NCBI RefSeq assembly: GCF_009602435.1
Contig: NZ_VZDQ01000005.1
Location: 27,618 to 68,749, forward strand
Direction: 5' to 3'
DNA: 41,132 nt
Source of the DNA: Sediminibacillus terrae
Lineage (GTDB): Bacteria > Bacillota > Bacilli > Bacillales > Amphibacillaceae
Program-made: the position numbers and the translations under genes
Notes under the pieces: generated by a model
Databases searched by the model: none
What the model was told of the DNA's origin: nothing
What the model saw: the letters and a program-made list of their open reading frames with translations, nothing else
Shown: piece after piece, positions 17,493-24,801 of the stretch
Layout: the number at the start of each line of letters is the position of its first letter
Position numbering within the stretch: the first letter of the stretch is position 1

Positions 17493-17642
17493 GCCAACCT
17501 CCTAATACACTTACTTTTTCTAAAACAGGTTTATCTTATACCATGGAATCCTTTTCACCCAAATTTTTTGCTCTCTCGATTTTTCGGGCTGGGGACGGAG
17601 GTTTCATCCTCTTGTTTGTGGTAGACTATCGACAACTAACAA

Positions 17643-17758
17643 AAGGAGCGTGATGTTTTATGAGCATGGTATCGCTAATGACCAAAACAAGCAGCCAAAC
17701 AATCAAGGAGGATGCAGCTGGCTAGCAGGCAGTCCTCCCAATAACAGGAGGAAATTAT
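17643..17758 (+). promoter_or_regulatory. Leader ORF with alternative SD-sequestering hairpins before the RsgA-like gene
   Basis: A 21-codon ORF (17660-17725, start MSMVSLM, stop TAG) is preceded by AAGGAG (17643-17648). Three complementary segments follow: GGAGGA at 17707-17712 (inside the leader ORF), TCCTCC at 17733-17738, and GGAGGA at 17747-17752, which is the ribosome site of the downstream gene. The middle segment can pair with either neighbour. Pairing with the downstream copy (8-nt loop) hides the Shine-Dalgarno; pairing with the upstream copy frees it. This is the layout of a translational attenuator. A competing reading is the other-frame ATG at 17653, whose ORF runs to 17865 across the start. 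Confidence 0.5.
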
Positions 17759-18805
17759 TTGTACAATTTACAAGCACTTGGATACAGGGAGTTTTTTGCA
17801 GGACAGCATGGCAGCAAGGAAGGGAAGGTTGGCCGGATTGCGACGGCTTCCAATGGTATTTATAAACTGTTTGCCGAAGATGGAGAGCTTAGGGCGCATT
17901 TGAGCGGAAGGTTTCATCATCTCGCAGAGCATACAAGGGATTATCCTTGTGTCGGGGATTGGGTACTATTTCAGGCGGTTGACGGGGAAGACAAGGGAAT
18001 CATCCATGAAGTGTTACAAAGGAGCAGTTTGCTGTCAAGGCATGCTGCCGGACCAAAACAAGAAGAGCAGCTGATGGCCGCAAATGTCGATACCGTTTTC
18101 CTGGTCAATGCGCTGAATCAAGACTTCAATTTGCGCAGAATGGAACGTTATCTCATGCAAGTTTATGAAAGTGGCGCTTCCCCTGTATTTGTTCTGACAA
18201 AAAAGGATTTGTGCGGGGATAAGGAAACGGATGAAAAGGTCCAGGCTGTAGAGGAGATCGCATTCGGTGCGCCTGTCCTTGCAATTGATGCATTACATGA
18301 AGAAAGCCTGACGTCCTTAAATGGATACCTTCATGAGGGGAAGACCGTTTCTCTGCTCGGTTCATCAGGTGTCGGAAAGTCAACGTTGATCAATCGGCTG
18401 CTCGGCCGTGAGGTGCAGAAAACCCAAACGATCAGGGAAGAGGATGCGAAGGGTCGCCATACCACGACCCATCGCGAACTATTTCTGCTTCCAAGAGGCG
18501 GCGTGATTATCGACACGCCTGGTATGAGGGAACTGCAGCTTTGGTCCGGAGAAGATGCTGCCGGTGAAACCTTCCAGGATGTCGAAAGGCTGGCTGGACA
18601 ATGCAAGTTTCGGGATTGCCGGCATGAACAGGAACCGGGTTGTGCCATCCAAAACGCGATTGAATCCGGCGAGCTTTCAGCTGATCGTTATAAAAGTTAT
18701 GTAAAATTGCAGCGTGAAGCCAAATTCCTGGATTTGAAAGAAAAATACGGAGCACATCGTGCAGCCAGAATGCAGGTAGAAGGTTTGAAAAAAGGGACAT
18801 GGTAA
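17759..18805 (+). CDS. RsgA-family circularly permuted GTPase (probable second copy)
   Basis: 348-aa GTPase of the RsgA/YloQ family, whose founding members act in 30S subunit maturation. An N-terminal OB-like domain (about 1-95, with PCVGDWVLF) is followed by the permuted G domain: TKKD (G4) near 147-150, GSSGVGKST (G1) at about 201-209, GRHTTTH (G2) near 232-238, and DTPGMREL (G3) near 253-260. A C-terminal zinc-binding segment has C282, C287, H289 and C295. The start is TTG at 17759, 6 nt after GGAGGA; no ATG fits. The usual Bacillus rsgA lies next to prpC-prkC, so I infer this is a paralogue; the rest of the genome would settle that. Its leader looks regulatory. Confidence 0.85.
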   Translation: MYNLQALGYREFFAGQHGSKEGKVGRIATASNGIYKLFAEDGELRAHLSGRFHHLAEHTRDYPCVGDWVLFQAVDGEDKGIIHEVLQRSSLLSRHAAGPKQEEQLMAANVDTVFLVNALNQDFNLRRMERYLMQVYESGASPVFVLTKKDLCGDKETDEKVQAVEEIAFGAPVLAIDALHEESLTSLNGYLHEGKTVSLLGSSGVGKSTLINRLLGREVQKTQTIREEDAKGRHTTTHRELFLLPRGGVIIDTPGMRELQLWSGEDAAGETFQDVERLAGQCKFRDCRHEQEPGCAIQNAIESGELSADRYKSYVKLQREAKFLDLKEKYGAHRAARMQVEGLKKGTW

Positions 18806-18943
18806 GCAACATTTATGGAAAAGTTCTGTAAGAGAATTCATGCAAGTACTGCAACTAGAGAGAATATAATAAAGGACGGAACATCCCGATTTTAATGGAA
18901 GGCTGTCTGTAATAGTCTTAGATGTGGAAGTTCGATTCGACAT

Positions 18944-18991
18944 AATGTCTTCTTCAGCTTATTTACCTTTCAGTTGAAGAAGACATTTTTT
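18944..18991 (+). terminator. Terminator of the RsgA-like gene
   Basis: A 13-bp perfect stem (18944-18956 with 18975-18987) and an 18-nt loop are followed by a T run to 18991. The 3' arm overlaps the remnant C-terminal codons of the lipoprotein pseudogene on the other strand. Confidence 0.8.
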
Positions 18992-19699
18992 CATATAACT
19001 CCCCGTCCATATACATAAGGATTTTCCATATCCTGCTGATGGAAAGGTTAAAGTAGATGGCATATTCACACTATCAAGGCTTACCACCGCATCTTCAAAA
19101 AAGGTACTTGGACCAGATATTAACAGGCTTCTTCGTCCCCTTTTTTATTGTATAGAAAATTAAAATTCACCTTTCTGTTGATAATGGGTGAAACAGACAC
19201 GTCCAGCTCCAGCGCCTACCCCCTCGAGGTCTTAAGTCCACCCTCTGTGTGGCAAAGAGCGTCACGCCGAGGCTGTTCTTAAGCTTGTCGGGGGTGAGCA
19301 AGGCGCTTGCGCTTTTGGTCTGGCTTTTACTTCGACTGGTTTATTGTAGATGTTTTCTTTTCCGAAATAAAACCAAAAATATTTCTGACCCTCTTCGGCT
19401 ATAATGGGAAATGGTCCGGTAAAGCCGACCGTATCTTTGTTTCCTACAATCTCGTAAGAACCTTCTTCACCACTTTCATATTCAACTGAATAATTAAAAG
19501 TTGAAGACATGTCCCAGTCATCTTCAGCCTTTGCCTTCTCATCCTCATTAGTGCTTTCTCGTACTTCATTTTCTTTCGAGGATTCATCATTTGGGTGAGA
19601 AGTACAAGCGTTCCATGTCCCTATTGTCAGAAACAGAGATAAAAACAGGATACGTTTTTGCAAACAGCACACACCCTTTCCCCATTTATTTGTAATCAT
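18963..19699 (-). pseudogene. Lipoprotein-like gene (DUF4871-like) split by a repeat and frameshifted
   Basis: The 5' part (about 19699-19320 on the minus strand) encodes a hydrophobic N-terminus with a cysteine after TWNA, an acidic linker, and a domain ending YFWFYFGKENIYNKPVEVKA. The reading then runs into a repeat element and stops at 19262. Beyond the repeat the gene resumes in pieces: IKKGTKKPVNI (about 19150), then ISGPSTFFEDAVV...VNMPSTLTFPSAG in another frame, then IWKILMYMDGELYEK in a third, ending at a TAA at 18963. The pieces in order resemble DUF4871-type secreted proteins, from memory. The start may be the TTG at 19663, after GGGGAAAGGG, rather than ATG 19699. The lipobox is atypical (Trp at -3). 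Confidence 0.6.
19201..19317. repeat. Dispersed inverted-repeat element inside the lipoprotein gene
   Basis: Opens GTCCAGCTCCAGCGCC, runs through CCCCCTCGAGGTCTTAAG, and returns through CTTAAGCTTGTCGGGGG to GGCGC, so the ends can fold together. It is related to 4418-4535. No transposase and no clear target-site duplication are visible. Confidence 0.7.
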
Positions 19700-19890
19700 T
19701 TTACCAAAATAAAAACTTTGTAAGCGGAAATTGTGTACATGACACCTTTTCTTAGCATTTTTGCCCAGGCTTACGTACGTAAGAGGGAATATTTAAATGT
19801 ACTTCTATTTAAAAGTCTAATAAAACTCGGAAAAACTTGCACCTGTAATAGGTAATTTGTCTGGACGTGTTCTATGCCTGTCCCTCCTTT

Positions 19891-19898
19891 CATACACT
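19891..19898 (+). promoter_or_regulatory. Sigma-E type -10 element of yabP
   Basis: CATACACT matches the sigma-E -10 consensus CATACAnT. The -35 region, TTCTATG ending 14 nt upstream, is a partial match. The position 27 nt before the yabP ATG and the known sigma-E control of yabP in B. subtilis support the call. Confidence 0.6.
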
Positions 19899-19924
19899 TA
19901 TAACGATAAAGGGAGGGCTGTACA

Positions 19925-20227
19925 ATGAATTATTATGAAAAAGATCCTTCAGTTCGTGCTCCTCAGGCGGAACACCATATCAAAATGAATAATAGAAGGA
20001 ATTTGGAAATAACGGGTGTCAAGGAAGTCGATAGCTTCGACAATGAAGAGTTCCTTTTACAGACAGTCATGGGTTACTTGATTGTCCGCGGAGAAAACCT
20101 TCAGATGAAAAACCTTGATGTCGGAGAAGGAAATGTTGCGATCAAAGGGAAAATCTTCGAGCTTTCTTATTTGGACGAACATAATGGAGAGAAGGCTAAA
20201 GGATTCTTTAGCAAGCTGTTCAAATGA
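19925..20227 (+). CDS. yabP: Sporulation protein YabP
   Basis: Mother-cell sporulation protein of 100 aa, usual length. The family core is visible: NRRNLEITGVKEVDSFDNEEF (here about residues 24-44) followed by the alternating strands QTVMGYLIVRGENLQMKNLDV and GNVAIKGKIFELSY. No signal peptide or membrane segment. AAGGGAGG lies about 8 nt upstream. The ATGA overlap with yabQ indicates coupling. YabP and YabQ belong to one unit and are needed for efficient sporulation; YabQ loss affects cortex formation. Confidence 0.92.
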   Translation: MNYYEKDPSVRAPQAEHHIKMNNRRNLEITGVKEVDSFDNEEFLLQTVMGYLIVRGENLQMKNLDVGEGNVAIKGKIFELSYLDEHNGEKAKGFFSKLFK

Positions 20228-20823
20228 CTCTCTCTGTCCAATTCGCCGCGATTTTAATCATGGTGGCGGGAGGGATATACATTGGTGCTGCCATTGATAC
20301 CTTCCGCCGGTTTGAAAGAAGTTGGAAGCACCGTGTTCTATTTTCTTATGGAATGGAAATCGGGTTTTGGCTGCTCCAGACATTGATCCTATTTTATTTA
20401 TTATACAAAGTAAATCAGGGAGAATTGCGTTTTTATATTTTTTTGGCGCTTTTGTGCGGTTTTGCGACTTACAAGGCACTATTCGAGCATCTTTACCGCC
20501 GTTTGTTGGAACAAGTGATCCGTTTCATCGTCGCGGTTCATCGTTTTTTCACCCGTTTATTCAAAAGCTTGATCATCCAGCCGATTATTTGGCTCTTCCG
20601 TCTGTTGCTTATGCTTCTGTCCGGAATCGGAGCAGTTTTATTATGGCTGCTTACGGTAATAGGAAAGATATGTGTGTTCCCATTCCGGCTTCTTTTTAAA
20701 ATGATATGGATGCTGCTTCCGAAGCCAGTAAAAAAATACTTACACAAACTTGCAGGATTTTATAGTAGAATAAAGAATATGTTAAGAAAATGGCGGCAGT
20801 TTATGCACAAAAGAAGGAGGTAG
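20224..20823 (+). CDS. yabQ: Spore cortex biosynthesis membrane protein YabQ
   Basis: 199-aa integral membrane protein of the outer forespore membrane, required for cortex formation in B. subtilis. It has an N-terminal hydrophobic segment (FAAILIMVAGGIYIGAAIDT, about 7-26), further membrane spans near 45-65 and 70-85, a long hydrophobic stretch near 118-150, and a strongly basic C-terminus (KNMLRKWRQFMHKRRR). The start overlaps the yabP stop (ATGA). It is followed after 8 nt by divIC. Confidence 0.92.
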   Translation: MTLSVQFAAILIMVAGGIYIGAAIDTFRRFERSWKHRVLFSYGMEIGFWLLQTLILFYLLYKVNQGELRFYIFLALLCGFATYKALFEHLYRRLLEQVIRFIVAVHRFFTRLFKSLIIQPIIWLFRLLLMLLSGIGAVLLWLLTVIGKICVFPFRLLFKMIWMLLPKPVKKYLHKLAGFYSRIKNMLRKWRQFMHKRRR

Positions 20824-20831
20824 CTGAGTAA

Positions 20832-21212
20832 GTGGCAAGAAGAGAAAAATCCGTGGCAAAAATTGATTCTCCTTATATGAAGCAATATGATGCCCAAGTA
20901 GAAAGACAAAAGAAAAAAAAGAAGCGACTTTTCCGCCGATTGCTGCTATTCTCTATCGTGGTAGTTGTCGTTGTAGGCGGATTGGCAGCCTACCAGGTTA
21001 AACAACGATCGTTATATGCAGAAAAGCAGGAGCAGTATCAGAAGCTGGAAAGGAAAATGACTTCTCTTAAAGAAGATGAAAAAGACCTCCAGGAAGAAAT
21101 CCGGTTACTTCAAGATGAAGATTATGTGTTGGAAATCGCCAGGACGAATTACTTTTTCTCAAATAAAGGAGAAATAATCTTCGAACTTCCGGAGGAGGAG
21201 CCATCTTATTGA
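20832..21212 (+). CDS. divIC: Septum formation initiator DivIC
   Basis: Bitopic division protein that works with FtsL and DivIB in the late divisome. 126 aa. A short basic cytoplasmic tail (about 1-36, with KKKKKRLFRR) precedes one membrane helix (about 37-58) and an extracellular leucine-zipper-like coiled coil (about 65-105), ending in YVLEIARTNYFFSNKGEIIF, the family C-terminal signature. The start is GTG at 20832 with AAGGAGG about 10 nt upstream, overlapping the end of yabQ. The stop codon TGA is part of the -35 box of the yabR promoter. Confidence 0.94.
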   Translation: MARREKSVAKIDSPYMKQYDAQVERQKKKKKRLFRRLLLFSIVVVVVVGGLAAYQVKQRSLYAEKQEQYQKLERKMTSLKEDEKDLQEEIRLLQDEDYVLEIARTNYFFSNKGEIIFELPEEEPSY

Positions 21213-21238
21213 CACGCATTTTACAGCTTATATATAAT
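21209..21238 (+). promoter_or_regulatory. Sigma-A promoter of yabR
   Basis: TTGACA (21209-21214), 18-nt spacer, TATAAT (21233-21238). Both hexamers are perfect. The -35 overlaps the divIC stop codon. Confidence 0.85.
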
Positions 21239-21284
21239 ATATAAGTAGGATACTTTTAAAATTCTAAGGAGGAGCATTTTTTTT

Positions 21285-21689
21285 ATGTCAATCGAAGTAG
21301 GCAGCAAGTTGCAGGGTAAGGTAACAGGAATCACTAATTTTGGGGCTTTCGTTGAACTGCCTGGTGGTTCAACCGGCTTGGTTCATATTAGTGAAGTTGC
21401 CGATAACTATGTTAAAGATATTAATGAACATTTAACGGTTGGAGACGAAGTAACGGTTAAAGTCATTAATGTCGAGAAGGATGGCAAAATTGGATTGTCG
21501 ATCAAGAAAGCAAAAGACAATCCGAATGCCGGGCGCCGCAAAAATAATCATAAAAGTAATAATAACCGCGACCGCACGGAAACTTTTGAATCCAAAATGA
21601 ACCGTTTCTTGAAAGATTCAGAAGACCGTTTGGCTTCTATCAGAAAGAATACCGAGTCTAAACGCGGAGGTCGAGGTGCAAAAAGATAA
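21285..21689 (+). CDS. yabR: S1-domain RNA-binding protein YabR
   Basis: 134-aa cytosolic protein with one S1 domain (about 1-75): GSKLQGKVTGITNFGAFVEL, then GLVHISEVADNYVKDI and KVINVEKDGKIGLSIK, the typical S1 strands. The C-terminal half is basic and Asn/Arg-rich (KNNHKSNNNRDRTE, ending RGGRGAKR), suited to nucleic-acid contact. Function in the cell is poorly known. It has its own strong promoter and terminator, so it is monocistronic. AAGGAGG lies about 11 nt upstream. Confidence 0.92.
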   Translation: MSIEVGSKLQGKVTGITNFGAFVELPGGSTGLVHISEVADNYVKDINEHLTVGDEVTVKVINVEKDGKIGLSIKKAKDNPNAGRRKNNHKSNNNRDRTETFESKMNRFLKDSEDRLASIRKNTESKRGGRGAKR

Positions 21690-21739
21690 AACTTGCTGTC
21701 TATCGAGAGAGCTGTTAAATGAACTCTGTTACTAATATA

Positions 21740-21779
21740 AAAAACGGATGCCATGCTTGAATGTATGGCATCCGTTTTT
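21740..21779. terminator. Terminator of yabR
   Basis: AAAAACGGATGCCAT (21740-21754) is perfectly complementary to ATGGCATCCGTTTTT (21765-21779), with a 10-nt loop. A and T flanks make it usable in both directions. Confidence 0.85.
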
Positions 21780-21884
21780 ATTATTAGGGTTTTTGTCTCC
21801 TATCTTGTTGCATGTTAGTCGCCGTTGATAGAAAATGCGCAGTAACTGTAATGTCCTATTCAAAAAGCGTGCTAACCAACGCTT

Positions 21885-21997
21885 CGGCAGCATACTTCAC
21901 TTTCCGCGGGCACGGCTTCAGCTAACTAGGTAAAAAAAAACCGCTTTACCTAGTGGATCTTCAGCTCGCGCTGTTCCCGCTGGAGTCTACGCATGCT
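21885..21997. repeat. Palindromic intergenic repeat, copy A
   Basis: Starts CGGCAGCATACTTC, contains CTTTCCGCGGGCACGG, a perfect 10-bp inner stem (ACTAGGTAAA 21925-21934 with TTTACCTAGT 21945-21954), and ends CCCGCTGGAGTCTACG. Parts of the same family lie at 388-418 and 614-644. No coding potential. Confidence 0.7.
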
Positions 21998-22080
21998 ACC
22001 TGCACTTGAAGCATGCTGTTTATCGCAAGCCTAGAGACTTTTTCTTTGAGTCCCAAAAGCCATCTTAAAGCTGTTCCTAG

Positions 22081-22196
22081 CGAAGAAAATACCCGGAGAC
22101 TCCCGCGGGAGGAAAGGCCTCGGTGAGATCCCGCAGAGCGTCAGCCCGAGGAAGCTCACCAGCCGCCCGCGGAAAGCGCAGGGTATTTTCGCAGCG
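22081..22196. repeat. Palindromic intergenic repeat, copy B
   Basis: Terminal inverted repeats GAAAATACCC (22085-22094) and GGGTATTTTC (22181-22190), an inner GGTGAG/CTCACC pair, and the CCCGCGGAAAGCG motif in the opposite orientation to copy A. The surrounding 21783-22304 holds no gene I can support. Confidence 0.7.
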
Positions 22197-22304
22197 TCGA
22201 ATTCCAACTCAACAAAAGTAAGAAGTCAGGAAGACGCATCCAAACTATGTCGCAGTTTACAGGTTTTATGAAAAAACGCGTGCTTTGAGAAGCCTTATTA
22301 TACA

Positions 22305-22336
22305 TAAAAAAAGGCGGCCCAAGGGCCACCTTTTCT
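22305..22336 (-). terminator. Terminator of the tRNA-Met gene
   Basis: On the minus strand AAGGTGGCCC pairs with GGGCCGCCTT (one G-U type change) around a tiny loop, followed by a T run (plus positions 22305-22310). Confidence 0.8.
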
Positions 22337-22342
22337 GTGTGA

Positions 22343-22416
22343 TAGCGGCGGAGGGGATCGAACCCCCGACCTCACGGGTATGAACCGTACGCTCTAGCCA
22401 GCTGAGCTACACCGCC
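22343..22416 (-). tRNA. tRNA-Met (CAT), elongator type
   Basis: On the minus strand a full cloverleaf can be folded: acceptor GGCGGTG with CGCCGCT, D-arm containing AGCTCAGCTGG, anticodon loop with CAT flanked by TT and AC, and the T-arm GGGGGTTCGATCCCCTC. The sequence agrees with the Bacillus elongator tRNA-Met; it lacks the features of the initiator. The three bases after the discriminator A read TCA, so CCA is not encoded. It stands alone with its own promoter and terminator. Confidence 0.95.
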
Positions 22417-22465
22417 ACAAAAAATAGAAAAACATTTTGTCCTCTGTTGTTGAGGCACAAGTGAT

Positions 22466-22494
22466 ATAATACAATAGCATTACGAGACTGTCAA
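22466..22494 (-). promoter_or_regulatory. Promoter of tRNA-Met
   Basis: Read on the minus strand: TTGACA (22494-22489), 17-nt spacer, TATTAT (22471-22466). The start would be about 40 nt before the tRNA 5' end. Confidence 0.8.
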
Positions 22495-22571
22495 CAAAAA
22501 AATAAGAAATGTGTTTTTTAAAAGGACTGAAAAGCAAGAGCAGCACATGAAGAGAACGGGGGAACCGAAGG

Positions 22572-23150
22572 ATGATTTGCTTAGTAAGGCATGGGGAAAC
22601 GGATTGGAATTTACAAGGGCGGTTACAAGGAGAAACGAATATTCCTTTAAATGAAACAGGGATCCAGCAGGCAAAGGAATGCAGGGATTATTTTAAAGAT
22701 ATGCACATGGACAGGATTATAACAACACCTTTGATAAGAGCGCAGAAGACTGCAGAAATTATCAATGAAAACTGGCAGAAGCCGATTGAAATCATGGAAG
22801 CTTTCAAAGAAAGGTCCTTTGGAGAAGCAGAGGGGATGCCCATGGAAGAACGGAACAGGCTGTATCCTAACCGGAATTATCCCGGTCAGGAGCCGCTTGA
22901 TGCATTTCGGGAACGAGTCATGAAGGGCATCGAGGAGGTTTCCAAAAAGTATATGGAAGAAGAATTATTGCTGGTAGCCCATGGGGGAGTAATCAATGTA
23001 ATCTTGTCCACTGTCTCGAATGGAAAAATCGGGACAGGAAAAACCAAATTGATCAATGCGTGCATTAGTAATATTGAATTATTGAAAGAAGGATGGAAGG
23101 TTCACAACTATAACCAAATTGATCATCTTTCCCACTATACAAGTAAATAA
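22572..23150 (+). CDS. Histidine phosphatase (phosphoglycerate-mutase-like) family protein
   Basis: 192-aa cytosolic protein. The catalytic RHGETDWN motif is at residues 6-13 (phospho-accepting His 7). The conserved arginine lies in TTPLIRAQKTAEI (about 51-63), ERSFGEAEG supplies the acid near 84-92, and the second His is in LVAHGGVI (about 137-144). Relatives include PhoE-type broad-specificity phosphatases and cofactor-dependent phosphoglycerate mutases; the short length favours a phosphatase. The ribosome site is weak (GGGGGAA about 9 nt away). It is not part of the conserved block and is divergent to tRNA-Met. Confidence 0.87.
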   Translation: MICLVRHGETDWNLQGRLQGETNIPLNETGIQQAKECRDYFKDMHMDRIITTPLIRAQKTAEIINENWQKPIEIMEAFKERSFGEAEGMPMEERNRLYPNRNYPGQEPLDAFRERVMKGIEEVSKKYMEEELLLVAHGGVINVILSTVSNGKIGTGKTKLINACISNIELLKEGWKVHNYNQIDHLSHYTSK

Positions 23151-23208
23151 CGACATCCTTTTCATTCTGAAAAAGAACTTGCAGGGAGAAAAGCATGGAC
23201 ACAAAAGC

Positions 23209-23240
23209 AAAAACCGAACGATTGAATCGTTCGGTTTTAT
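23209..23240. terminator. Bidirectional terminator between the phosphatase and MFS genes
   Basis: AAAACCGAACGATT faces AATCGTTCGGTTTT with almost no loop, A or T runs on both sides, between two convergent genes. Confidence 0.75.
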
Positions 23241-23274
23241 GGTGGTCACTATGCTTTTGTCGTGAGCCCCGTTC

Positions 23275-24801
23275 TTACTTTTGAGGAGTAGGAGTTTGGT
23301 TAGCCGATACTGCTGATTGGATTGACTCCTTATTCTGTTCTGCTTCCATTTCGTCTGCCGGACGTACTTGCTTTAAGAAAAAGGACAAAGCAAAGCCGAT
23401 TACGGCAAACACGGTTGCAACCATGAAGGAATCATTGATCCCTTCGATTGTAGCGTGCTGGAATGCATACATTTGCTGGTTTGCCGCATCGTTTGGCAAG
23501 AAATCTCCCATGTGTGCTGTACGCTGATTACTCATAACCGTTACAAGGAATGCTGTACCGATTGCACCGGAAACTTGCCGCAATGTGTTAGCCATTGCAG
23601 TTCCGTGAGAGTAATAACGTCTTGGCAACTGGTTCAAACCAGCAGTCATGATCGGCATCATGATCATGGAAATCCCGATCATCCGGGCACTGTAGATAAT
23701 CATCATGTGCATATAGGATGTAGAATCCGTTAAGTCGGTGAAAAAGAATGTCATGACTGCCGTAATTGCCAAACCGACCAGTGCCAGCGGGCGGGCCCCG
23801 ATTTTGTCGAAGAGCTTCCCGGTGATCGGTGACATGATCCCTGAGATAATTGCCCCCGGAAGCAAAAGCAGACCGGATTCCAGCGGTGTAAAGCCGCGGA
23901 CAATTTGTAAATATAAAGGAACAAGAATCATGGAAGCGAACATTGCCATGGTCACGACCACATTGATAATGGTGGTGAGCGTGAACATGTTGTATTTAAA
24001 AACCCGGAATTCAAGCATCGGATTGCTCAACCGAAGCTGACGGATCACAAAAATTATCATCGCCACACCGCCTACTGCAAGGGAAGCAATGACTTCTGTT
24101 TCTCCCCAGCCGTTGTTTCCTGCTGTACTAAAGCCATATAACAAACCGCCGAATGCGAAAGTAGACAGGATGATGGACGATATATCCACTTTGGGATTAC
24201 TAAGCTTCGTGACATTCCGCAATAAGAAGAATGCCAAAATAACATCGATCACTGCGATGGGCAATACGATAAAGAACAATAATCGCCAAGAGTAGTTTTG
24301 TACAATCCAACCGGACAATGTAGGCCCGATCGCCGGCGCGAACATCATCGCCAGACCGATAAGACCCATGGCGCTTCCCCGTTTTTCCAAAGGGAACAGG
24401 CTCAGAATGACATTTGTCAGAAGAGGCATCATAATCCCGGCGCCGGCCGCTTGTACGACACGTCCGATCAAAATTAAAAAGAAACTAGGTGATATCCCGC
24501 AGATCAACGTACCTAGCGCAAACAAACTCATCGCTGTCAGGAATAATTTACGGGTGCTGAATTTCTCCATTAAGAAACCTGTAACCGGGATGAGAATTCC
24601 GTTTACCAGCATAAAGACGGTGGTCAGCCACTGAGCTGTATTTTCCGTAATATCCAAGTCTACCATCATCACAGGCAGGGCGATGTTCATTAATGTCTGG
24701 TTAAGAATAGCCACGAATGCTCCAAGCACCATAATAAAAATAATCGGCCCTTTCGCAACTTGTGACGCTTCTATAAAAGCTGTTCTATCTTTCACTTTCA
24801 T
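23275..24801 (-). CDS. DHA2-family MFS multidrug efflux transporter
   Basis: 508-aa major facilitator with the size and hydropathy of the 14-helix DHA2 (EmrB/QacA) family. N-terminal helix FIMVLGAFVAILNQTLMNIALP (about 19-40), a motif A-like GFLMEKFSTRK loop near 76-86, the antiporter motif C GLAMMFAPAIGPTLSGW near 146-162, and a polar C-terminal tail (from about 480). Drug or metabolite export by proton antiport is expected; the substrate cannot be read from sequence. Its start codon overlaps the stop of the upstream marR gene (ATGA), so the two are co-translated and the regulator very likely controls the pump. Confidence 0.92.
   Translation of the reverse strand: MKVKDRTAFIEASQVAKGPIIFIMVLGAFVAILNQTLMNIALPVMMVDLDITENTAQWLTTVFMLVNGILIPVTGFLMEKFSTRKLFLTAMSLFALGTLICGISPSFFLILIGRVVQAAGAGIMMPLLTNVILSLFPLEKRGSAMGLIGLAMMFAPAIGPTLSGWIVQNYSWRLLFFIVLPIAVIDVILAFFLLRNVTKLSNPKVDISSIILSTFAFGGLLYGFSTAGNNGWGETEVIASLAVGGVAMIIFVIRQLRLSNPMLEFRVFKYNMFTLTTIINVVVTMAMFASMILVPLYLQIVRGFTPLESGLLLLPGAIISGIMSPITGKLFDKIGARPLALVGLAITAVMTFFFTDLTDSTSYMHMMIIYSARMIGISMIMMPIMTAGLNQLPRRYYSHGTAMANTLRQVSGAIGTAFLVTVMSNQRTAHMGDFLPNDAANQQMYAFQHATIEGINDSFMVATVFAVIGFALSFFLKQVRPADEMEAEQNKESIQSAVSANQTPTPQK

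Noticed and set aside
17500-17560. Sigma-B promoter for the DJ-1 gene (GTTTTA...GTGTAT on the minus strand)
   Set aside because: The spacer is only about 10 nt, too short for sigma-B.
17653-17865. 71-codon ORF overlapping the start of the RsgA-like gene
   Set aside because: Out of frame with a well-supported GTPase and not protein-like. It is kept only as a competing reading of the leader.
19880-19915. CCCTCCTTT/AAAGGGAGGG inverted repeat hiding the yabP ribosome site
   Set aside because: The left arm lies upstream of the predicted sigma-E start, so it would not be in the yabP mRNA.
22266-22304. Possible small gene after the palindromic repeats
   Set aside because: No start with a ribosome site and no reading frame of useful length.
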